DNA of 64,000 nt, taken from assembly GCF_016124325.1 (NCBI RefSeq), contig NZ_WGNY01000011.1:124001-188000 (forward strand), written 5' to 3'. Shown piece after piece: positions 15,886-25,485 of the stretch; the stretch's first letter is position 1; every line of letters begins with the position of its first letter. The stretch comes from Phenylobacterium sp. GTDB taxonomy: Bacteria; Pseudomonadota; Alphaproteobacteria; Caulobacterales; Caulobacteraceae. The translations under genes were made by a program, and so were the position numbers. The notes beneath the pieces are model-generated. The model was not told the DNA's origin and made no database searches. It saw only the letters and a list, made by a program, of their open reading frames with translations.

Positions 15886-16030
15886 TGTCATCCCGGTTTT
15901 GGCGAAGCCAAAGACCGGGACCCCACGGCGCGAATGTTGCCAATATGTTCACTTCGGGGCCGCACTGCAAACCCATCGAAGCCAGCGCTACGGGGTCCCG
16001 GTCTTCGCCTGCGGCGAAACCGGGATGACA
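15886..16030. repeat. Palindromic repeat, family R1
   Basis: A 145-bp element with long near-perfect inverted ends: TGTCATCCCGGTTTTGGCGA... on the left and ...GGCGAAACCGGGATGACA on the right, both containing the AGACCGGGACCCC / GGGGTCCCGGTCT arms. It separates coaE from the GIY-YIG gene. A second good copy is after rho (23617-23751). Confidence 0.85.
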
Positions 16031-16039
16031 CCGGGGGAG

Positions 16040-16630
16040 CTAGCGCTTCCGCAGGGCGGCGATGATCGCGGTCACCTGGTCGCGGGCGGGTTCCAGGCCG
16101 CGGCCGGTGTCGACCACATAGTGGGCGCGGACGCGCTTTTCGGCGTCGGCCATCTGCTGGGCGAGGATGGCGTCCAGCCGCTCGGGCGTCATGCCGGGCC
16201 GCGCCAGCACCCGCTCGCGCTGCATCTCGGCCGGGGCCGAGACCACCACCACCGCGTCGACGTTGGCGTCGCCGCCGGTTTCGAACAGCAGCGGGATGTC
16301 CAGCACCACCATGTCGGCGCCGGCCTCCTCGGCGGCCTTGAAGAAACCCACCCGGTCGCGGCCCACCAGCGGGTGGACGATGGCGTTGAGGCGCTTCAGC
16401 TCCTCGGGCTGGCCCAGCACCGCCTGGCGCAGGGCTTCGCGGTCGACCTTGCCGTCCTTCACCACCCCGGGGAACGCCTCGCCGACCGGGCCCACCGCCG
16501 CGCCGCCGGTGTCGTAGAGGTCATGGACGGCGGCGTCGGCGTCATAGACCGGCACGCCCGCGTCGCGGAACATCGCCGCCGTCGTCGACTTGCCCATGCC
16601 GATCGAGCCGGTGAGACCGATCACCTTCAT
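16040..16630 (-). CDS. coaE: Dephospho-CoA kinase
   Basis: A 196-aa P-loop kinase that performs the last step of CoA synthesis. The Walker A motif GSIGMGKST is at residues 8-16 (usually GxxGxGKS/T), [10 protein letters not shown] is at 30-39, and the conserved VLDIPLLFE is at 109-117. Its ATG overlaps the aroE stop (4 nt), continuing a chain of overlapping genes from ppsR. The R1 repeat at 15886-16030 follows its stop codon by 9 nt. Confidence 0.96.
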   Translation of the reverse strand: MKVIGLTGSIGMGKSTTAAMFRDAGVPVYDADAAVHDLYDTGGAAVGPVGEAFPGVVKDGKVDREALRQAVLGQPEELKRLNAIVHPLVGRDRVGFFKAAEEAGADMVVLDIPLLFETGGDANVDAVVVVSAPAEMQRERVLARPGMTPERLDAILAQQMADAEKRVRAHYVVDTGRGLEPARDQVTAIIAALRKR

Positions 16631-17481
16631 GCCGTCTTTTCCCCCAGGGCCTTGAGCGCCAGTCCGCGCACATCCACGCCGGCCGGCGGCGAGACGCCGA
16701 AGAAGGCCTCGAACGACGGAACGGCCTGGCCGATCAGCATCTCCAGCCCATCGACGGTCGGGCGGCCCAGGGCCCGCGCGGCCTTGAGCAACCCCGTCGC
16801 CAGCGGCTTGTAGACCATGTCCATCACCACACAGGCCTCCGGCGTCGCCGCCAGCGGGATGTCGAAGCCGTCCGCCCCGTCGAGGCCGCCCGAGGTGGCG
16901 TTGATGACGGCCGTCGCCTCGCCGAAGGCGTCCGCGGCCCGCGACCAAGGCAGGGCGCGCGCCTTCGGCCCCAGCATTCCGACCAGGGTCTCGGCCTTCG
17001 CCAGGGTCCGGTTCACAACCCGCACTTCCGGCGCGCCCGCCGCGATGAGCGCCGCCACCGCGCCGCGCGCCGCGCCGCCGGCGCCCAGCACCGCCACGGG
17101 CCCGGCCGCCACGTCCCATTGCGGCGCCTGGGCCCGGAACGCCCGCAGCAGGCCCACGCCGTCGGTGTTGTCGGCGACGATCCGGCCGTCGGGCTCGAAC
17201 ACCAGGACGTTGGCCGCGCCCGCCGCCTGCGCCGCCTCGCTGGGCTGGCTGGAGATCGCCAGGGCGGCTTCCTTGAAGGGCAGGGTGACGTTCAGGCCGC
17301 GGATCGCCCCGCCCCGGAAGCCTTCCACCAGGCGCTCGAACCCCCGGTCGTCGGGCGCGAAGGGCACATAGACCCCGTCGACCCCGGCGGCCTCCAGCCA
17401 GGCGTTGTGGATCTGCGGCGACAGCGAATGGGCGATGGGCCGGCCCACGACGCCGGCGACGATGGCGCAGCCACTGATCAT
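16627..17481 (-). CDS. aroE: Shikimate dehydrogenase
   Basis: A 284-aa NADP-dependent enzyme reducing 3-dehydroshikimate to shikimate. Seen: the shikimate-binding SLSP (19-22), NVTLPFK with catalytic Lys70, Asn91, and NTDGVG with Asp107. The nucleotide fold GAGGAARG lies in the middle, and NRTLAK is the NADP-selecting loop. The start overlaps the maf stop and the end overlaps the coaE start, both by 4 nt, so translation is coupled through this operon. Confidence 0.96.
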   Translation of the reverse strand: MISGCAIVAGVVGRPIAHSLSPQIHNAWLEAAGVDGVYVPFAPDDRGFERLVEGFRGGAIRGLNVTLPFKEAALAISSQPSEAAQAAGAANVLVFEPDGRIVADNTDGVGLLRAFRAQAPQWDVAAGPVAVLGAGGAARGAVAALIAAGAPEVRVVNRTLAKAETLVGMLGPKARALPWSRAADAFGEATAVINATSGGLDGADGFDIPLAATPEACVVMDMVYKPLATGLLKAARALGRPTVDGLEMLIGQAVPSFEAFFGVSPPAGVDVRGLALKALGEKTA

Positions 17482-18068
17482 GCCGCCAGCTCCCCATGCC
17501 GCCGCAGCAGGTCCAGCAGCCCCAGCAGCGGCAGGCCCAGGATCGCGAAATAGTCGCCCTCGATCTTCGAGAACAGCTGCGCGCCCGGCCCCTCCAGGCG
17601 GTAGCAGCCTACCGAGCCCAGCGCCGCCTCGTCCTCGGTCTTCAGATAGTCCTCGAGGAAGGCGTCGGAGAAGTCGCGCATGGTCAGCGTCGCGGTCACG
17701 ACCTCGCGCCAGATCGGCGCGCCATCCTTCGCCACCACGACCGCCGAGTGCAGCTTGTGGGTCTTGCCGCGCAGCAGCTTGAGCCGCGCCCAGGCGGTAT
17801 AGAGGTCGGGCGCCTTGTCGTAGAGCTTGCCGTCCAGGTCCAGCGTCTGGTCGGCGCCGATCACCAAGCCCTCGCGCTTGCGCGACACCCGGATCGCCTT
17901 CAGCTCGGCCAGGGCGTCGGCGATGTCGCGCGGCCCCGCGCCCTCCGCCAGCAGGCCGGTCTTCACCGCCTCCTCGTCGACGCCGGCGACCACGGCCTCG
18001 TGGTCCACGCCCGCGCCGGTCAGCACCGCGCGCCGGGCCGCGCTTCTCGAAGCCAGGATCACGCTCAC
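17478..18068 (-). CDS. maf: Maf-like nucleotide pyrophosphatase
   Basis: A 196-aa Maf/YhdE-type house-cleaning NTP pyrophosphatase. The N-terminal [19 protein letters not shown] and the central [17 protein letters not shown] are family hallmarks, and the C-terminal [28 protein letters not shown] is typical of the alphaproteobacterial branch. The GTG start overlaps the ppsR stop (GTGA); a second GTG two codons on is possible. Related proteins hydrolyse dTTP/UTP or modified nucleotides; the exact substrate here is not determinable. Confidence 0.92.
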   Translation of the reverse strand: MSVILASRSAARRAVLTGAGVDHEAVVAGVDEEAVKTGLLAEGAGPRDIADALAELKAIRVSRKREGLVIGADQTLDLDGKLYDKAPDLYTAWARLKLLRGKTHKLHSAVVVAKDGAPIWREVVTATLTMRDFSDAFLEDYLKTEDEAALGSVGCYRLEGPGAQLFSKIEGDYFAILGLPLLGLLDLLRRHGELAA

Positions 18069-18919
18069 CCCAGGACCTCGACCTGGCCGTGGCCCTTGTG
18101 CAGCAGGTTCAGCACCGCCGCGGCGGTTTCCTCCACCGAGCGGCGGGTCACGTCGATGGTGGCCCAGCCGTGGCGCTCGTAGAGCCGCCGCGCCGCGATG
18201 ATCTCGTCGCGCACCGCTTCCTGGTCGGTGTAGCTGGTGTCGCGGGTCTCCTTCAGGCTGAGCAGGCGGTTGCGGCGGATCTGGATCAGCCGGTCGGGCG
18301 AGATCAGCAGGCCCACGATCAGGGCGTTCTGAAGCTGGAACAGCTTGTCGGGCAGGGGCCGGCCCGGCACCAGCGGCACGTTGGCCGCGCGCACGCCCCG
18401 GTGGGCGAGGTAGATGCAGGTGGGGGTCTTCGACGTCCGCGACACGCCCAGCAGCACCACGTCGGCCTGGTCGAGGTCCTGGCCGCCCTGGCCGTCGTCG
18501 TGGCCGATGGCGTAGTTCAGGGCGTCCATGCGGTTGAAGTAGTCGTTGTCCAGGCGCAGGTGCGCGCCGACCCGCGAGGTGGTGGCCGCGCCAAGGTAGC
18601 GCTGCATGGCGCTCACCAGCGGGTCCAGCGCCGGCAGGCACGGCATCTCCATCCGCCGGCAGCCTTCCTCCAGCGCCGTGCGCAGGGTCTCGTCCACGAT
18701 GGTGTGCAGGACGATGCCCGGCGACTCCTCGATGTCGGCCAGGGCGCGGTCGAGCTGCCGCTGCGAGCGGACGAGGGCGTAGATGTGTTCGATGGGCAGG
18801 ACGTTCTCGAACCGCGCGCACACCGCCCGCGCCATGGCGTTCAGGGTCTCGCCGGTGGAGTCCGACACCAGGTGGACGTGGAAGTAGGTGGCGAGCCTGG
18901 GCGTCGGGGAGTTGGGCAA
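18065..18919 (-). CDS. ppsR: Pyruvate, phosphate dikinase regulatory protein-like kinase/phosphorylase (DUF299, RP001)
   Basis: A 284-aa DUF299 protein with the P-loop-like GVSRTSKT at 158-165 and the N-terminal [14 protein letters not shown] (16-29). Characterised members reversibly phosphorylate pyruvate phosphate dikinase or PEP synthase using ADP and phosphate. It starts with TTG at 18919; no ATG or GTG gives a better start before the conserved [10 protein letters not shown]. The gene borders the putative origin on the left, as the RP001 gene does in Caulobacter crescentus (recalled knowledge), and heads the ppsR-maf-aroE-coaE chain. Confidence 0.92.
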   Translation of the reverse strand: MPNSPTPRLATYFHVHLVSDSTGETLNAMARAVCARFENVLPIEHIYALVRSQRQLDRALADIEESPGIVLHTIVDETLRTALEEGCRRMEMPCLPALDPLVSAMQRYLGAATTSRVGAHLRLDNDYFNRMDALNYAIGHDDGQGGQDLDQADVVLLGVSRTSKTPTCIYLAHRGVRAANVPLVPGRPLPDKLFQLQNALIVGLLISPDRLIQIRRNRLLSLKETRDTSYTDQEAVRDEIIAARRLYERHGWATIDVTRRSVEETAAAVLNLLHKGHGQVEVLG

Positions 18920-19054
18920 GGGCGTACCGCGAAAAAGATCTGGGGATGGATCCTGTGACTCTTCTCTTAGCGAAGCTGAACGCCGTTGGGGATAGAGCGT
19001 GTCGCTCCGGCCTCGCGGGCGGGCTCCGGTGGAACGGGGGGACGGATCGCCACG

Positions 19055-19069
19055 TTAAGGCTTGGTTAA
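19055..19069. promoter_or_regulatory. CtrA box 1 in the origin
   Basis: TTAAGGCTTGGTTAA is an exact TTAA-N7-TTAA match followed by C, the full consensus for the response regulator CtrA. In Caulobacter, CtrA bound at such sites in the origin blocks replication in swarmer cells. Confidence 0.8.
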
Positions 19070-19161
19070 CCCCCAGGTCGCGGCCTGCGGGACAAATGGA
19101 TGGCGCGGGCTCGACAGGATGTCGATGACCTGGACGGCGCCCGCCTTGGCGCCCCAGGTTC

Positions 19162-19176
19162 TTAACGATTCCTTAA
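19162..19176. promoter_or_regulatory. CtrA box 2 with an embedded GANTC methylation site
   Basis: TTAACGATTCCTTAA is an exact TTAA-N7-TTAA match. Its spacer contains GATTC (19167-19171), a target of the cell-cycle methyltransferase CcrM. Box 2 is 107 bp from box 1, about ten helical turns. Confidence 0.78.
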
Positions 19177-19418
19177 TGGCCAAAGGGCGCTTGGCCGGCG
19201 CTCCCCGCATTCCACAGGGCTGTGCGTCGATCTCGGGCGGCTGGGCGCCGGCTGGGGACGGCGCGGGGATTGTCAAAGGATCGTCAAGATTTCCCCACTG
19301 CCGACAGGCCCTGATCCTTCTTCTCCAACCCATTTTCAAAATATCTAGGAAGGAAGAAGGGCAGGCGGTCGGGACACGCCCTTGAGCCGTGCGTTCCGGC
19401 GGGCTTTAAGTCGGGGTC

Positions 19419-20477
19419 ATGAGCTCGACCGAGACCACTCCCAAGCTGCTCCGCGCCCTGGCCGGCGAGACGTTCGAGCGTCCGCCCGTGTGGTTCATGC
19501 GCCAGGCCGGCCGCTGGCTGCCCGAGTACCACGAACTGCGCGCGCGGGCCGGCGACTTCGTCAGCCTGGCGATGAACCCGGAGATGGCCGCCGAGGTCAC
19601 CCTGCAGCCCATGCGGCGCTGTCCGTTCGACGCGGCCATCGTGTTCGCCGACATCCTCCTGATCCCCATGGCGCTGGGCCAGGACCTGTGGTTCGAGGCC
19701 GGGGAAGGGCCGCGCTTGGGTCCGTTGCCGTCGATCGAGGCCCTTCGCGACGCCGTGGAAGGCTCCACCGCCAAGCTGGCCAACATCGGCGAGACGCTCT
19801 CGCGGGTCCGCGCCGAGCTCGAGCCCGAACGCGCCCTGATCGGGTTCGCCGGCGCGCCCTGGACAGTGGCCACCTACATGCTGGAGGGCCGCGGCTCCCA
19901 GCGCGAGGCCGCCCGCACCTACGCCTACCAGCACCCGGAGGCGCTGGACGCCCTGCTCGGCGTGCTGGTCGATGCGACGGCGCGCTATCTGGTCATGCAG
20001 GCCAGGGCCGGCGCCCAGGCGCTGAAGCTGTTCGAGAGCTGGGCGGAGAACCTCGCCGAGGACGTGTTCGAACGCATCGTGGTCGGCCCGCACACGCGGA
20101 TCGTCGAGCAGGTCCGCGCCGCCGGCGTCGATGCGCCCTTTATCGGTTTCCCGCGCGGCGCCGGGGCGCTGGTGGAAAACTACGCCGCCGAGGTTCCGGT
20201 CCAGGCCGTGGCCCTCGACACCCAGGCCAGCGCGGCGATGGGCCGGCGCATCCAGGCGGGCGGCAAGACCATCCAGGGTGCGCTCGACAACCTGCTGCTG
20301 CGGGCCGGCGGCCCGGCCCTGGACGCCCGCGTCGACGCCCTCCTCGCCCAGTGGGCCGACGGGCCCTACATCTTCAACCTCGGCCACGGGGTGATGCCCG
20401 ACACGCCCATCGAGCACATCGTCCGGGTGGTGGAGCGGGTGACCGGCAAGCCGGCCAAGGCGATGGCCGCCGCGTGA
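19419..20477 (+). CDS. hemE: Uroporphyrinogen decarboxylase
   Basis: A 352-aa cytosolic enzyme converting uroporphyrinogen III to coproporphyrinogen III. The signature near residues 26-38 reads FMRQAGRWLPEYH (commonly RQAGRY; Trp here), with GFAGAPWTVATYMLEG in the middle and YIFNLGHGV at the C-terminus. It is the first gene on the right of the origin and runs with the predicted fork. Its stop overlaps the hemH start (GTGA). In Caulobacter the hemE promoter lies within the origin, and transcription there is tied to initiation (recalled). Confidence 0.97.
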   Translation: MSSTETTPKLLRALAGETFERPPVWFMRQAGRWLPEYHELRARAGDFVSLAMNPEMAAEVTLQPMRRCPFDAAIVFADILLIPMALGQDLWFEAGEGPRLGPLPSIEALRDAVEGSTAKLANIGETLSRVRAELEPERALIGFAGAPWTVATYMLEGRGSQREAARTYAYQHPEALDALLGVLVDATARYLVMQARAGAQALKLFESWAENLAEDVFERIVVGPHTRIVEQVRAAGVDAPFIGFPRGAGALVENYAAEVPVQAVALDTQASAAMGRRIQAGGKTIQGALDNLLLRAGGPALDARVDALLAQWADGPYIFNLGHGVMPDTPIEHIVRVVERVTGKPAKAMAAA

Positions 20478-21493
20478 AACGCGCCGTCGTCCTCTTCAAC
20501 CTGGGCGGGCCCGACAGCCTGGCGGCCGTGCGGCCGTTCCTGTTCAACCTGTTCCGCGACCCGGCGATCATCGGCGCGCCGGCCTTCGTGCGCTATCCGC
20601 TGGCCGCCTTCATCTCGCGCACCCGCGAGAAGCTGGCCCAGGAGAACTACGCCCTGATGGGCGGCCGCTCGCCGCTCCTGGAGGAGACCGAGGCCCAGCG
20701 CGCCGCCCTCGAAGCCGAACTGCGCCGCCGCGATCCGGCCGCGGAGACCCGCGTCTTCATCTCGATGCGCTACTGGAAGCCCTTCGCCGACACCACGGCG
20801 CGCGAGGTGGCCGACTTCGCGCCCGACGAGGTGGTGCTGCTGCCGCTCTACCCGCAGTTCTCCACCACCACGACGGCCTCGTCGCTGAAGGACTGGCGGC
20901 GCGCCTACAAGGGGCCGGGCGCGACCCGGGCGGTGGGCTGCTATCCCACGGCCGACGGCCTGGCCGATGCCGTGGCCAGCGAGATCCGCAAGGTCTGGGA
21001 CGCCGCGAGCCGGCCGCAGAACGTCCGCGTGCTGTTCTCGGCCCACGGCCTGCCGCAGAAGGTGGTGGACGAGGGCGATCCCTACCACGCCCAGGTCGAG
21101 GCCACGGCCGCGGCGGTGGCGGCGCGCCTGCCCGAGCTTTCCGACTGGCGGGTCTGTTTCCAGAGCCGGGTCGGCCCGCTGAAGTGGCTGGAGCCCTCCA
21201 CCGACACCGAGATCCGCCGCGCCGCCCACGACGGCAAGGGCGTGCTGGTCTCGCCGATAGCCTTCGTCTCCGAGCATGTGGAGACCCTGGTCGAGCTCGA
21301 CCACGAATACGCCAAGCTGGCCGGCGAGCTGGGCGTGGCGCCCTACCTGCGCGCCCGCACCCCCGGCGTCGCGCCGGCGTTCATCGCGGCCCTGGCCGAC
21401 GCCGTCGAGAGCGCCGAAGCGGGCGTCGCGCCGTTCGGGCCTTGGCTGTGCCCCGCGGCGCATGGCAAGTGCGCGTGTCGGGAGGCCGCATAA
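20474..21493 (+). CDS. hemH: Ferrochelatase with probable iron-sulfur ligands
   Basis: A 339-aa enzyme inserting Fe2+ into protoporphyrin IX. Catalytic His191 (FSAHGLPQK) and Glu267 (SEHVETL) are present, as is GGPDSL near the N-terminus. The C-terminal tail holds Cys326, Cys333 and Cys335 (CPAAHGKCAC), and Cys156 lies internally. This three-plus-one pattern matches the [2Fe-2S] ferrochelatases described for Caulobacter crescentus. The GTG start overlaps the hemE stop, and hemJ follows after 2 nt. Confidence 0.96.
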   Translation: MKRAVVLFNLGGPDSLAAVRPFLFNLFRDPAIIGAPAFVRYPLAAFISRTREKLAQENYALMGGRSPLLEETEAQRAALEAELRRRDPAAETRVFISMRYWKPFADTTAREVADFAPDEVVLLPLYPQFSTTTTASSLKDWRRAYKGPGATRAVGCYPTADGLADAVASEIRKVWDAASRPQNVRVLFSAHGLPQKVVDEGDPYHAQVEATAAAVAARLPELSDWRVCFQSRVGPLKWLEPSTDTEIRRAAHDGKGVLVSPIAFVSEHVETLVELDHEYAKLAGELGVAPYLRARTPGVAPAFIAALADAVESAEAGVAPFGPWLCPAAHGKCACREAA

Positions 21494-21495
21494 GA

Positions 21496-21972
21496 ATGAC
21501 CTGGCCCAATTTCCTCAGCTACGACCTGCTGCGCGGGCTGCACATCATCGCGGTGATCGCCTGGATGAGCGGGATGATGTACCTGCCCCGGCTCTTCGCC
21601 TACCACACCGAGACCGCCCCGCCCGGCAGCGAGTTCGACGCCCACTTCAAGGTGTGGGAGATGAAGCTGCTGCGCATCATCATCAACCCGGCGATGGGCC
21701 TGACCTGGCTCCTCGGGATCACCCTGATCCTCTGGCACGTCTATGCGGCGAAGGAGGGCTGGGCGTTCCTGGCCCAGCCGTGGATGGCCACCAAGCTGGC
21801 GGCGGTGATCTTCCTCTCGGGCTGGCACGGGTTCCTCTCGGCGTCGCGCCGCCGCCTCGCCGCCGGCGAACGGCCGCGCTCGGCGAAGTTCTGGCGCGCC
21901 ACCAACGAGATCCCCTTCCTGGTCGCCATCGTCGCGGTCCTGGCCGTCACCCTTCAATTCGGCGCGCGCTGA
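21496..21972 (+). CDS. hemJ: Protoporphyrinogen IX oxidase HemJ
   Basis: A 158-aa integral membrane protein of the HemJ (UPF0093) family that oxidises protoporphyrinogen IX to protoporphyrin IX. Four hydrophobic helices lie at about residues 10-32, 56-76, 90-110 and 135-155. Conserved features include GLHIIAVIAWMSGMMYLPRLF with the haem-ligand-type His, and WMATKLAAVIFLSGWHG. It lies 2 nt after hemH, so hemE-hemH-hemJ covers the last steps of haem synthesis around the origin. No HemG or HemY is seen in the window. Confidence 0.93.
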   Translation: MTWPNFLSYDLLRGLHIIAVIAWMSGMMYLPRLFAYHTETAPPGSEFDAHFKVWEMKLLRIIINPAMGLTWLLGITLILWHVYAAKEGWAFLAQPWMATKLAAVIFLSGWHGFLSASRRRLAAGERPRSAKFWRATNEIPFLVAIVAVLAVTLQFGAR

Positions 21973-22117
21973 CCTATCTGAGGGACGAGGCGGCGCCCTT
22001 GACCGGGCGCGGCGGATGTGGTTCCGCTGGCCCTACGCGTCGGACTCCGGCGCGCCCCGCCTCTTTTCCGGCGACGCGCGGTCTCACCGCCGGCCGGCTC
22101 CCAGACGAAGTTCAAAT

Positions 22118-22170
22118 CCGGCGCCCGAAGGCGCCCTCAGAGTAACCCCCGCACCCGGACTCCGTCCGGG
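22118..22170 (+). promoter_or_regulatory. Structured leader of rho
   Basis: Two compact hairpins precede rho: GGCGCC-CGAA-GGCGCC (22120-22135) and CCCGGAC-TCC-GTCCGGG (22154-22170). The hemJ-rho gap is 215 bp and otherwise gene-free. rho genes are often autoregulated by attenuation in their leaders, so these structures may participate. This is inference from position and folding by eye only. Confidence 0.35.
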
Positions 22171-22187
22171 GACGCGCGAATTCCAAA

Positions 22188-23597
<1,410 letters not shown>

Positions 23598-23616
23598 GGC
23601 AGACGCACTCCCGTCA

Positions 23617-23751
23617 TGTCATCCCGGTTTCGGCCATGGGCCGAAGACCGGGACCCCTCGGCGTCGGCGACGGACATTTTCCTCGGAGGCCGATGACGAC
23701 GGTCGGACGCGCGGGAAGCCCTGCGTCGCGTTCCGCCAAGCCGGGATGACA
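23617..23751. repeat. Palindromic repeat, family R1, downstream of rho
   Basis: Ends TGTCATCCCGG (23617) and CCGGGATGACA (to 23751), with AGACCGGGACCCC after the left arm, match the copy at 15886-16030. The element occupies half of the 306-bp gap between rho and the convergent serine hydrolase. The rest (23752-23903) is a short A-rich tract and a small GTCGC/GCGAC stem at about 23811-23826, which may be a weak terminator for the minus-strand gene. No gene is visible. Confidence 0.8.
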
Positions 23752-23903
23752 TCCCTAATCGGTCCAAAAAACCTCAATAAAAACAACGGCCATTTGTTAA
23801 AATTGCCGCTGTCGCGAAATGGCGACGGTTGCTCGGGCACGGATACCGCTCCGTGCGCGCCAGAGCGCCTTGGCGGGTTCCCCTTTTCGGACCGTGCCGG
23901 CTT

Positions 23904-25319
23904 CTAAGGCTCGATGCGGCCGGCCGCCTGGTCGTGGCCGTTCTGGTGCAGGGTCACCGACGTCGCACGCCCGTCGGCGCCGCGCGCGAAGCTGAGCTGG
24001 GCGTCCACCACCTTGTAGAAGAACTCGTCGCGGCTCTCCGGGTAGATCTCGTAGGCGGCCTGTCCGGACAGCTCGGCGAACAGGCGGCCGTCCCGAAGCG
24101 TGACAGTCAGCACCGCCGCGCCCGTCGCGAACCGGTAGCGGCCCGCCAGCCCGGCCAGCTGATCGGCCGGAAGGGTGATGGCCCGGCGCGCCGGCCCGGG
24201 CGGCTTCAGCACGGCGAGCGGCCGGCCGGTCAGCAGGTGGAAGCCGATGTCGTCGGCGCCGATCAGGTTGCTCAGGTTCGCCAGCACGACCACGCCGACC
24301 TTCGCCTTCGGGTCGAAACCGAAGAACGTCCGGAACCCGCCGGTCCCGCCGTTGTGCCACACGATCTCGCCCGCGGGGGTCTTCAGGATGTGCCAGGCCA
24401 GGGCGACGTCCATCATGGGGCTGGCGCTCCGGCGGACGGCCAGCTGGGCGTCCATGGCCGGCTTCAGGGGCGACGGGGCGAAGCCGAGTTCGGCGGCGAG
24501 GAAGACGAGCAGGTCGTCCGCCGTGGACCGCAGCGCGCCCGCGCCGGCGAGGGTGGGCAGGTCCCAGGCGGGCGTCGGTTGGTGATCCTCGGTATGGCCG
24601 GTGGCCATACGGGCTTTCTGGTCGGGGGTCAGGGTGATGGCCGTGTCGGTCATGCCGAGCGGCCCGGTGATGCGGCGCCGCACGAGCGTCTCGTAGTCGG
24701 TCCCGGCGCGGCGGGCGAGCACGTGGCCCAGCAGGCCCATGCCGACGTTGGAGTACTCGTACTTGGAACCGATGTCGCGGGTCAGGACATAGCCGCCGAG
24801 GAAGGGATAGAGCTGGTCGACGGTGTAGTCCGCGAACGGGTTCAGGGGGTCCTTCGGGGCGAAATTGGTCGGCATCCGCGGCAGGCCCGAGGTCTGGGTC
24901 GCCAGGTCGACCAGGGTGATCTGCCGGCCGTCCCGCTCGGGTACGTGGACGCCATCGGGCAGGTACTTGGCCGCCGGATCGTCCAGCTTCACCTCGCCCC
25001 GGCGCGCCATGTCGGCGAGCAGAAGGCCGGTGAAGACCTTGGTCATCGAGCCGATTTCGAACAGGGTGTCGCCGCCCAGCGGCCGTGGATCGTCCTTGGC
25101 GAGGGCGCCGTGGGTGATGATCCGCCGCCCGGCGGCGTCGATCACCCCCACCACGAGGCCGACGCCCTGCTTCTGGACGTCGATCCGGTCGGCCAGGATC
25201 TTGGCGATGGCTGCGTCGTCGGGAACGCGCCACGCGGGCGTGTCGGCGCGCGACGGGCTGGCCGCACCCGCGAGTATGGCGAGCAGGCCCGGCGTCACGG
25301 CTCGGCGGGTGATGTCCAT
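23904..25319 (-). CDS. Serine hydrolase of the beta-lactamase (class C-like) family
   Basis: A 471-aa exported protein: twin-Arg-like start MDITRRAVTP and hydrophobic segment with AxA-type cleavage near residue 25, then a penicillin-binding-like domain. The active-site triad motifs are SxxK at Ser91-Met-Thr-Lys94, YSN at 189-191 and HNGGTGG in the WHNGG stretch. A C-terminal beta-barrel-like domain (about 375-471) resembles those of esterases and D-aminopeptidases in this family. It could be an esterase, peptidase or beta-lactamase-like enzyme; sequence alone does not decide. A parS site lies 65 bp upstream of its start. Confidence 0.88.
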   Translation of the reverse strand: MDITRRAVTPGLLAILAGAASPSRADTPAWRVPDDAAIAKILADRIDVQKQGVGLVVGVIDAAGRRIITHGALAKDDPRPLGGDTLFEIGSMTKVFTGLLLADMARRGEVKLDDPAAKYLPDGVHVPERDGRQITLVDLATQTSGLPRMPTNFAPKDPLNPFADYTVDQLYPFLGGYVLTRDIGSKYEYSNVGMGLLGHVLARRAGTDYETLVRRRITGPLGMTDTAITLTPDQKARMATGHTEDHQPTPAWDLPTLAGAGALRSTADDLLVFLAAELGFAPSPLKPAMDAQLAVRRSASPMMDVALAWHILKTPAGEIVWHNGGTGGFRTFFGFDPKAKVGVVVLANLSNLIGADDIGFHLLTGRPLAVLKPPGPARRAITLPADQLAGLAGRYRFATGAAVLTVTLRDGRLFAELSGQAAYEIYPESRDEFFYKVVDAQLSFARGADGRATSVTLHQNGHDQAAGRIEP

Positions 25320-25383
25320 GGCGCGTCTCCTCCAGCCGGGAAGATAGTCGCACGGCGGCCGGCCGTCTTACGCCGTGTGACGG

Positions 25384-25399
25384 CGTTTCACGTGAAACG
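25384..25399. promoter_or_regulatory. parS: parS site 1
   Basis: CGTTTCACGTGAAACG is a perfect 16-bp palindrome with the ParB-binding core GTTTCACGTGAAAC (25385-25398). It lies in the gap between the serine hydrolase and the quinone oxidoreductase, about 6 kb from the putative origin and 7 kb from parAB. Confidence 0.9.
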
Positions 25400-25401
25400 C
25401 C

Positions 25402-25483
25402 AACCCCGCCCGTCCGGCGCTGCGCGCCGTCCACCCTCCCCACGAGGGGGAGGGCGACTCGCCAAAGGCGAGCGGGGTGGGGG
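25402..25483. repeat. Palindromic repeat, family R2 (short copy)
   Basis: CACCCTCCCCACGAGGGGGAGGG followed by CGACTCGCC-AAA-GGCGAGCGGGGTGGGGG resembles half of the R2 elements at 11966 and 14632. It lies between parS site 1 and the stop of the quinone oxidoreductase gene. Confidence 0.6.
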
Positions 25484-25485
25484 CG

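Larger units (their letters stand above)
18920..19418. other. Putative chromosomal replication origin (Cori-like)
   Basis: The 499-bp gap between divergent ppsR and hemE has the position and gene order of the Caulobacter origin (recalled). Seen in sequence: two exact TTAA-N7-TTAA CtrA boxes (19055-19069 and 19162-19176); a half box CTTTAAG near 19404; four TGGGGA/TCCCCA hexamers resembling Caulobacter weak DnaA W-boxes (18941, 18987, 19253, 19292); TCCACA at 19211; GANTC sites at 18957-18961 and 19167-19171; and an AT-richer tract at about 19321-19352 before hemE that could be the unwinding element. No perfect TTATCCACA is present here. Function is inferred. Confidence 0.85.

Noticed and set aside
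19382..20473. Open frame continuous with hemH that covers hemE in another frame
   Set aside because: The hemE frame is conserved over its whole length; the alternate frame only extends hemH upstream from its GTG start at 20474.
19419..20477. Trp in place of Tyr in the HemE RQAGRY signature as an inactivating change
   Set aside because: All other conserved parts are intact and the change is aromatic for aromatic, so it is more likely lineage variation.
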